Shown here: positions 60,507-64,000 of the stretch, in pieces | Layout of the letters: the number at the start of each line of letters is the position of its first letter | Position numbering within the stretch: position 1 is the first letter of the stretch | Assembly: GCA_051209155.1 (NCBI GenBank) | Contig: JBPJGB010000002.1 | Source: Actomonas sp051209155 | GTDB taxonomy: Bacteria > Verrucomicrobiota > Verrucomicrobiia > Opitutales > Opitutaceae | Direction: 5' to 3' (one strand) | Length of the DNA stretch: 64,000 bases | The notes under the pieces: model-generated | The model's input: only the letters and a program-made list of their open reading frames with translations | What the model was told of the DNA's origin: nothing | The model's database searches: none | Program-made: the position numbers and the translations under genes

Positions 60507-60851
60507 ATGCGAACGCCGAAACACATTTTGGCACATCGATATGTTCACGCCACCGCTAGTCTGGTCGCGCTTTTTCTATTCGTGCTTGGACCGCTCCCGC
60601 TTCTGGCCTGCGCCCTCATTAGCGTCCTCTCGTTCATCACCCGAGTCCCAATCGAGAACCCGATCAAAGCCAGCGCGGCATGGCGTCTTTACCACCGCTT
60701 TCTCACTCGAATCGCGTTCCCGCTCGTGGTCATTGTCCTAGTCGTTCCCTACTGGGGGGCGCCTTGGTATTTTGGCGCGGCGGCTTTGGTTTTGGTATCC
60801 ACCTCGGTTGCCATGTTTCCCGATCTCAAATCCGAAGAGGCACAGGCTTGA
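60507..60851 (+). CDS. Cassette ORF 3: small membrane protein
   Basis: 114 residues with two or more membrane helices (LVALFLFVLGPLPLLACALISVLSFI and IAFPLVVIVLVVPYWGAPWYFGAAALVLVSTSVAMF). It is preceded by an AGAGG ribosome site at suitable spacing. No known family. Overlapping frames in this stretch are shorter and lack a ribosome site. Confidence 0.72.
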   Translation: MRTPKHILAHRYVHATASLVALFLFVLGPLPLLACALISVLSFITRVPIENPIKASAAWRLYHRFLTRIAFPLVVIVLVVPYWGAPWYFGAAALVLVSTSVAMFPDLKSEEAQA

Positions 60852-60878
60852 GCGAATGAAGCAGATCAGAAACAAAGG

Positions 60879-60945
60879 ACCCAACCAACCAGTGGAGACA
60901 ACTCCGGGGCTGGCGCCCCTCCGTGTCTCACTTTAGACGTTCGCC
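60879..60945 (+). repeat. attC site 4
   Basis: Outer cores acccaac and gttcgcc. Inner arms gagaca/tgtctc enclose a ggggctggcgcccc hairpin. Confidence 0.83.
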
Positions 60946-60953
60946 AAACTATT

Positions 60954-61439
60954 ATGACTACCGACACGTTTTGGGATATCATCGAGTCAGCTCGCGCCGA
61001 AGATTCGGAGCCAGATTCAGTAGCTGCCTCAGTTCAGTCCAAGCTGGAGGAGCTCCCGCTTTCGGAAGTTTTGGGATTCAACGAAGAGCTCGATCGCCGT
61101 CGGGCCGAAAGTTACCGATGGGACCTTTGGGCAGTCGCATACATTGTGAACGGCGGCTGCTCCGATGACGGATTTGAGTATTTCCGCGCGTGGTTGATCG
61201 CCAAAGGACGTTCGTATTTTGAGGCCGCGTTAGCCGATCCCGTCAGAGCAGCAGACGAGGCGGAGTTCGACGCGAACGAGTGCGAAGATATGCTCTACGT
61301 GGCATCTTCCGTTTATCGTGACCGAACCGGAGATTATCCGAAGGGTTCTGGCGTGGCATTCCCGACCAGTCCGATTGGAGATCCTTGGGACGAGGATGAC
61401 GTGGATTCCCTATTCCCCGAATTGAAAGACCGCTTCTGA
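60954..61439 (+). CDS. Cassette ORF 4: DUF4240 protein
   Basis: 161 residues. The pattern FWDIIESARAED, then ELDRRRAESYRWDLWAVAYIVNGGCSDDGFEYFRAWLIAKGRSYFEAALADP is characteristic of DUF4240, whose function is unknown. It is acidic and cytoplasmic. This family is recurrent in mobile and cassette contexts. The stop lies 14 bp before the next attC. Confidence 0.88.
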   Translation: MTTDTFWDIIESARAEDSEPDSVAASVQSKLEELPLSEVLGFNEELDRRRAESYRWDLWAVAYIVNGGCSDDGFEYFRAWLIAKGRSYFEAALADPVRAADEAEFDANECEDMLYVASSVYRDRTGDYPKGSGVAFPTSPIGDPWDEDDVDSLFPELKDRF

Positions 61440-61452
61440 TGAAAAAAGAAGA

Positions 61453-61520
61453 GGCGAACCAACCGGTCGAGACAACGCAGGCCGTTGCACGGCCTGCGCG
61501 TCTCACCTGAGACGATGGGC
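61453..61520 (+). repeat. attC site 5
   Basis: R'' ggcgaac; arms gagacaacgcaggccg and cggcctgcgcgtctc; R' core gatgggc, again providing an ATG. Apart from a few outer bases it is the same sequence as site 8. Confidence 0.86.
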
Positions 61521-61796
61521 GGAATAGAAGAAGTGACGCGTTGTCCGATTTGTGGAGCCGAGCAGAAGCCGAACTCCCGATATCCGAATTACGTCTGCCC
61601 GACCTGCAAGCGAGAGACCCGAGATGAAGAAGGAAGGGCCTTGTCCATTTCGAACGCCAATACCCCGGATGGCCTTGTGATATCGGTGGGCGACACGGGG
61701 GAAGAACGAGCTTCGCGGGAGGTGTTTATTCGTGGAATCCGTTGTGTCGCCAGAGAAGCTCGATTCGGAGGAGTTGTGATCCAAGCACATGACTAA
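61515..61796 (+). CDS. Cassette ORF 5: small zinc-ribbon protein
   Basis: 93 residues starting MGGIEEVTRCPICGAEQ at the ATG within attC site 5. Two CxxC knuckles (CPICG and CPTCKRE, about 18 residues apart) form a zinc ribbon. The rest (IRGIRCVAREARFGGVVIQAHD) is not recognised. A TTG-initiated extension ten codons upstream reads through attC and is less likely. Confidence 0.75.
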   Translation: MGGIEEVTRCPICGAEQKPNSRYPNYVCPTCKRETRDEEGRALSISNANTPDGLVISVGDTGEERASREVFIRGIRCVAREARFGGVVIQAHD

Positions 61797-61799
61797 AGA

Positions 61800-61916
61800 G
61801 CCCATCAAGTCGCCGGAGCCAACGACGGCCAGGGCCGCCGTCGGCCGTTCCGTTGTCCTCCTACCGAACCCCAGTTTTCATTCGCTGGCCGTCGCGGCTC
61901 AGCTTTAGCGTTCGGC
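61800..61916 (+). repeat. attC site 6 (long form)
   Basis: 117 bp, the longest of the array. Outer cores gcccatc and gttcggc; arms gagccaacgacggccag and ctggccgtcgcggctc; a large central variable region has its own gccgccgtcggc hairpin. Confidence 0.8.
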
Positions 61917-61926
61917 AAATATCCTA

Positions 61927-62352
61927 ATGCGCCTCCTTTTTCTGATTTCGTTGGTTGTAGCCGGCATGCTGATGACCGGAGCTAGTGCCGAAGCCGAGGG
62001 TTTACCTTCCGACTATCGAGAATTAGCGTGGGCAGCGTTAGGAATTCCGCGCTACCCAAATCCCGGATCTGTGGTCAGGTTCTATCGACCGGCTCTTGCA
62101 ACAGTTGACGGTGCTCAATCTCCGACCCGTTGTCTTTGGGTGGTTCGAGCCGAATGGACGTTGGCGGACAAAGCAGGAAACCTTCCATGGTCTATGAATG
62201 TCGGCGCTGTTGTCTTGCGCGGGAACGGAAAGACCGAAGTCGTGGACTTGCACCGAGTGCATTGGGTAGCTGCTGCACCGGACCGAGAATACCAAGAGCC
62301 GAACCAACCACCGCAGCCAACTCAGGTCAGCTCAGCTGACCTGAGCGGCTGA
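61927..62352 (+). CDS. Cassette ORF 6: small exported protein
   Basis: 141 residues with a signal peptide (MRLLFLISLVVAGMLMTGASAEA). The mature part (SVVRFYRPALATVDGAQSPTRCLWVVRAEWTLADKAGN) is not recognised. The last 18 residues are encoded by attC site 7, a read-through tail rich in Pro and Gln. Confidence 0.75.
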   Translation: MRLLFLISLVVAGMLMTGASAEAEGLPSDYRELAWAALGIPRYPNPGSVVRFYRPALATVDGAQSPTRCLWVVRAEWTLADKAGNLPWSMNVGAVVLRGNGKTEVVDLHRVHWVAAAPDREYQEPNQPPQPTQVSSADLSG

Positions 62353-62367
62353 GTTCAAACGTTCGAC
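62298..62367 (+). repeat. attC site 7
   Basis: Outer cores gccgaac and gttcgac; arms gcagccaactcaggtcagc and gctgacctgagcggctg form a strong dyad. Confidence 0.85.
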
Positions 62368-62374
62368 AAACAAG

Positions 62375-62722
62375 ATGAAACTGGTGCGCACCTACCTCCT
62401 CCTGACCGGCTTGGCTACGGTGGTCGTTTCGGTTCTTTCGACCTACTACATTTTGGCCGGCAGCGGAGGAACAGAGATTCGCCGCCTTAGAGATTTCGCA
62501 CGGGTCCAAAACGACCAAGCGATTGTCGATGCGCGCTTCGAAGCGGTTGCTTCTGGATATGATCAGCGATCGACCGATGCCACGATTTTGGTCCTGGGCG
62601 TCTACTGCTTGGGCACGCTGAATCTGGGTTTCCTGCTATATCTCGGGACCAGTAAAAAATATAGGTCGAACCAACCGGTCGAGACAACGCAGGCCGTTGC
62701 ACGGCCTGCGCGTCTCACCTGA
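62375..62722 (+). CDS. Cassette ORF 7: small membrane protein
   Basis: 115 residues with two membrane helices (YLLLTGLATVVVSVLSTYYILA and ILVLGVYCLGTLNLGFLLYL) around a soluble helical loop. No family recognised. The C-terminal 18 residues (SNQPVETTQAVARPARLT) come from attC site 8. It starts 8 bp after site 7. Confidence 0.75.
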   Translation: MKLVRTYLLLTGLATVVVSVLSTYYILAGSGGTEIRRLRDFARVQNDQAIVDARFEAVASGYDQRSTDATILVLGVYCLGTLNLGFLLYLGTSKKYRSNQPVETTQAVARPARLT

Positions 62723-62732
62723 AACGTTCGAC
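62665..62732 (+). repeat. attC site 8
   Basis: R'' gtcgaac, R' gttcgac. The central 50 bp are the same as in site 5, including the gcaggccgttgcacggcctgc dyad read in two parts. Confidence 0.86.
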
Positions 62733-62738
62733 AAAACC

Positions 62739-63410
62739 GTGGCCGCATACATCTCCGAATCCCATCGATACTACCGGCTCGCCAAAAAGATCCGAGAACA
62801 ACTAGGCGAAGATCATACAGCTTCGTATTCAGTCGTTGGTTGCTGCGCGAGTTACCTCGAATCTGTCGCGAACGATGTGATCTTTAGCTGGCAGTTAAAC
62901 CAGAGAGAAGGATTCCCAAACTTCGAGCTCGATGCTCAACTACAGACTATCGACCTGGATGGATTTCGAGAGAGGATCGGATCATACGACAAGTGGTCAC
63001 GGATTATTCACCGTGAGCTGGATCCGAAAAGTGTTTCAGACGACCAGCTCGCCAGTTTGCAGCGACTGATTAGACTTCGAAATCGCCTCGTCCATCTTAA
63101 GCCCACTGAGCAGATCGAAGGAGAAGCTCAGAGCAGAGGTCCTGAAGAAGTTCTCGGTTACTTGTTCGCGGCCGGCATAATCGAAGATCCATTTGCCTCC
63201 GGTGTCTACTGGGCAGACGTCATTACGCACGGGGTATCCGATTGGGCGATAGACCTTGTTACGCAGTTTCTAGGCCATGCGTTTCATACCACATTCTTTG
63301 AGCCGTTCGGCATCCAAGTTCTGCGCTGGGAATGCCAGCAGCTAGGAATACTCCAAGAAAAGCAGGCTAACCAATCGGTGCAGACAAGGCCGACAAGTCG
63401 GCCTGTCTGA
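62739..63410 (+). CDS. Cassette ORF 8: cytoplasmic protein of unknown function
   Basis: About 223 residues using the GTG at 62739; a TTG start inside attC site 8 would add 14 residues. The N-terminus AAYISESHRYYRLAKKIREQLGEDHTASYSVVGCCASYLESVANDVIFSW is helical and resembles proteins grouped as abortive-infection or HEPN-like helical bundles; RLRNRLVHLKP fits a HEPN-type R-x-R-N-x-x-x-H arrangement. The last 14 residues are from attC site 9. Confidence 0.68.
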   Translation: MAAYISESHRYYRLAKKIREQLGEDHTASYSVVGCCASYLESVANDVIFSWQLNQREGFPNFELDAQLQTIDLDGFRERIGSYDKWSRIIHRELDPKSVSDDQLASLQRLIRLRNRLVHLKPTEQIEGEAQSRGPEEVLGYLFAAGIIEDPFASGVYWADVITHGVSDWAIDLVTQFLGHAFHTTFFEPFGIQVLRWECQQLGILQEKQANQSVQTRPTSRPV

Positions 63411-63425
63411 CCTCAATCGTTAGCC
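63365..63425 (+). repeat. attC site 9
   Basis: R'' ggctaac, R' gttagcc, perfect central dyad ggccgac-aa-gtcggcc. Same type as sites 1 and 2. Confidence 0.86.
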
Positions 63426-63428
63426 AAA

Positions 63429-63815
63429 ATGAAAACATTGATCCTATGCATGATGGCTATCACCGGACCGCTGTTGGTCGCACAACCCAACGAAGCGAAG
63501 GTGATAGACCATGTTCGTGCGTCCTACCGGGCGTCTGCTCTCGTAGTTCGCGCCGAGCTAAAGAAGGAAGGAGAGGATTATGTCCTCTATCCGTCTGAGA
63601 ACTGGCGATCCGCACCCGGCTACGAAGCCGGACGGATCATTCTGCCACGTCTAGCACAGTTGGAGTTTCCCGACGGGATCCAAGAGGTGCTGGCCTGCTT
63701 CTTCCTGCGAGAGTCAGTCAGCCACTACGAGTTGTTCTACGTGAAGGACGGACGTCTCGATCTAGCACCGAGTCTTCCGCTTCAATCGCTACGAGAGGAG
63801 CTAGAAAAGGGCTAA
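63429..63815 (+). CDS. Cassette ORF 9: small exported protein
   Basis: 128 residues with a signal peptide (MKTLILCMMAITGPLLVAQP). The mature domain (VIDHVRASYRASALVVRAELKKEGEDYVLYPSENWRSAPGYEAGRIILP, then LACFFLRESVSHYELFYVKDGRLDL) is not assigned. The TAA stop lies in the R'' core of the next, truncated attC. Confidence 0.78.
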   Translation: MKTLILCMMAITGPLLVAQPNEAKVIDHVRASYRASALVVRAELKKEGEDYVLYPSENWRSAPGYEAGRIILPRLAQLEFPDGIQEVLACFFLRESVSHYELFYVKDGRLDLAPSLPLQSLREELEKG

Positions 63816-63840
63816 CCAACTCCTGAGGCCAACTGAGCAA
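63810..63840 (+). repeat. Truncated attC site 10
   Basis: Only the left half is present: R'' ggctaac followed by caactcctgaggccaactgag, comparable with the left arm of site 7. There is no matching right arm or R' core. The sequence then enters the IS110-family gene end. Confidence 0.72.
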
Positions 63841-64000
63841 GTAAAATCAGGCGGCGGCGAGTTGGGTGGCCAGGGGTGAGTGCCGCTGTTGAAGGGCGGC
63901 CAGGTAGCGGGTTTCGTCGTAGGGCACGCGGTCGTGCCAGCAGCGCCAGAGGATGCGGATCCATTTAAAAGCCAGCGCACGCAGGATGGTTTGGTGGTTC
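63841..64000 (-). mobile_element. Right end of an IS110-family insertion sequence (partial)
   Basis: Contains the 3' end of a transposase gene directly beside a broken attC. The exact element boundary cannot be fixed because the rest lies outside the window; it is placed within a few bases of 63840. Confidence 0.6.
63847..64000 (-). CDS. IS110-family transposase, C-terminal fragment
   Basis: Only the last 50 residues are in the window; the gene runs off the right edge. ILRALAFKWIRILWRCW followed by HDRVPYDETRYLAALQQR is the typical C-terminus of IS110 (DEDD) transposases. The TGA stop is at 63847-63849. Less than 40 bp separate the stop from the attC arm, so the long non-coding end would be upstream of the gene (outside the window), as in the IS110 subgroup. 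Confidence 0.82.
   Translation of the reverse strand, partial: NHQTILRALAFKWIRILWRCWHDRVPYDETRYLAALQQRHSPLATQLAAA

Larger units (their letters stand above)
59457..63840 (+). mobile_element. Integron gene-cassette array without integrase in the window
   Basis: Nine + strand ORFs, each followed by a 60-117 bp imperfect palindrome. Each palindrome starts with a 7-mer ending in AAC or ATC (ggctaac, gccgaac, gtcgaac, gcccatc) and ends with gttRRRY-like cores (gttagc, gttgggt, gttcgcc, gttcgac). These are attC hallmarks. Base composition is visibly less GC-rich than the flanking chromosome. The array ends in a truncated attC at the IS110-family gene. Confidence 0.88.

Noticed and set aside
63810..64000. 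Assignment of the insertion sequence to the IS1111-attC group
   Set aside because: IS1111-type elements carry their long non-coding end after the transposase gene. Here the stop codon lies within about 40 bp of the attC arm, which fits the IS110 subgroup better. The far end is not visible.

Overview
The window is about 64 kb of GC-rich bacterial chromosome. Gene content suggests a heterotrophic member of the Verrucomicrobiota, probably Opitutales/Opitutaceae-like. The reasons are a clustered gap-pgk-tpiA glycolytic unit, a DUF4013/FmdB/polyprenyl-synthetase neighbourhood, polysaccharide enzymes (GH10 xylanase, sulfatase, exported glycosidase), many Tat or Sec exported enzymes and very high coding density. 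The lineage is an inference from gene style, since no rRNA gene is present.

Layout. 1-3.2 kb: truB (3' end), ribF, tRNA-Val(GAC), recN. 3.2-8.5 kb: exported ThuA-domain protein, GNAT acetyltransferase, mnmA and a large GH13 alpha-glucan enzyme. 8.6-11.9 kb: gap, pgk and tpiA, with a long hairpin between gap and pgk. 11.9-15.6 kb: small hydrolase, then a doxX-eamA-nitroreductase operon divergent from a lysR gene. A 231-bp MITE-like inverted-repeat element sits on the lysR stop codon. 15.8-24.5 kb: small membrane proteins, polyprenyl synthetase, FmdB zinc ribbon, a phosphotransacetylase divided into two genes, murJ, a bile-acid/sodium-symporter-family transporter and a TetR regulator. 24.5-31.8 kb: thioredoxin, Old Yellow Enzyme and nitroreductase (with the TetR gene, a likely electrophile/redox stress unit), a Tat-exported DUF839 protein, a pseudouridine synthase, a quinone oxidoreductase, an EamA transporter and Ada.

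31.9-32.4 kb: tRNA-Phe(GAA) followed by three tandem copies of its own 3' end plus terminator. 32.6-41.7 kb: SNF2 helicase, an ECF sigma/anti-sigma pair leading into a membrane flavoprotein/4Fe-4S fusion, and an exported M16 peptidase. 41.7-53.7 kb: accessory catabolism, with an exported glycosidase, a Tat-exported enolase-superfamily enzyme, SDR, GH10 xylanase, serine hydrolase, D-Ala-D-Ala dipeptidase, an exported hydratase-like protein and a sulfatase. 53.7-58.0 kb: MscS channel, a divergent EF-G paralogue and an SDR.

58.1-64 kb is the accessory end. tRNA-Glu(CTC) is followed by three tandem copies of its last 19 nt, each with 197-210 bp of spacer. Then comes an integron gene-cassette array: nine complete attC-like sites plus one truncated, and nine small + strand ORFs encoding mostly exported, membrane or unknown proteins. 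No integrase gene is in the window, so as far as visible it is a cluster of attC sites lacking an integrase. The array ends in a half attC abutting the 3' end of an IS110-family transposase gene.

The most notable signals are the cassette array with its IS110 junction, and the independent tandem duplication of tRNA 3' ends at two unrelated tRNA genes, which resembles the arrangement at the E. coli tyrT locus.
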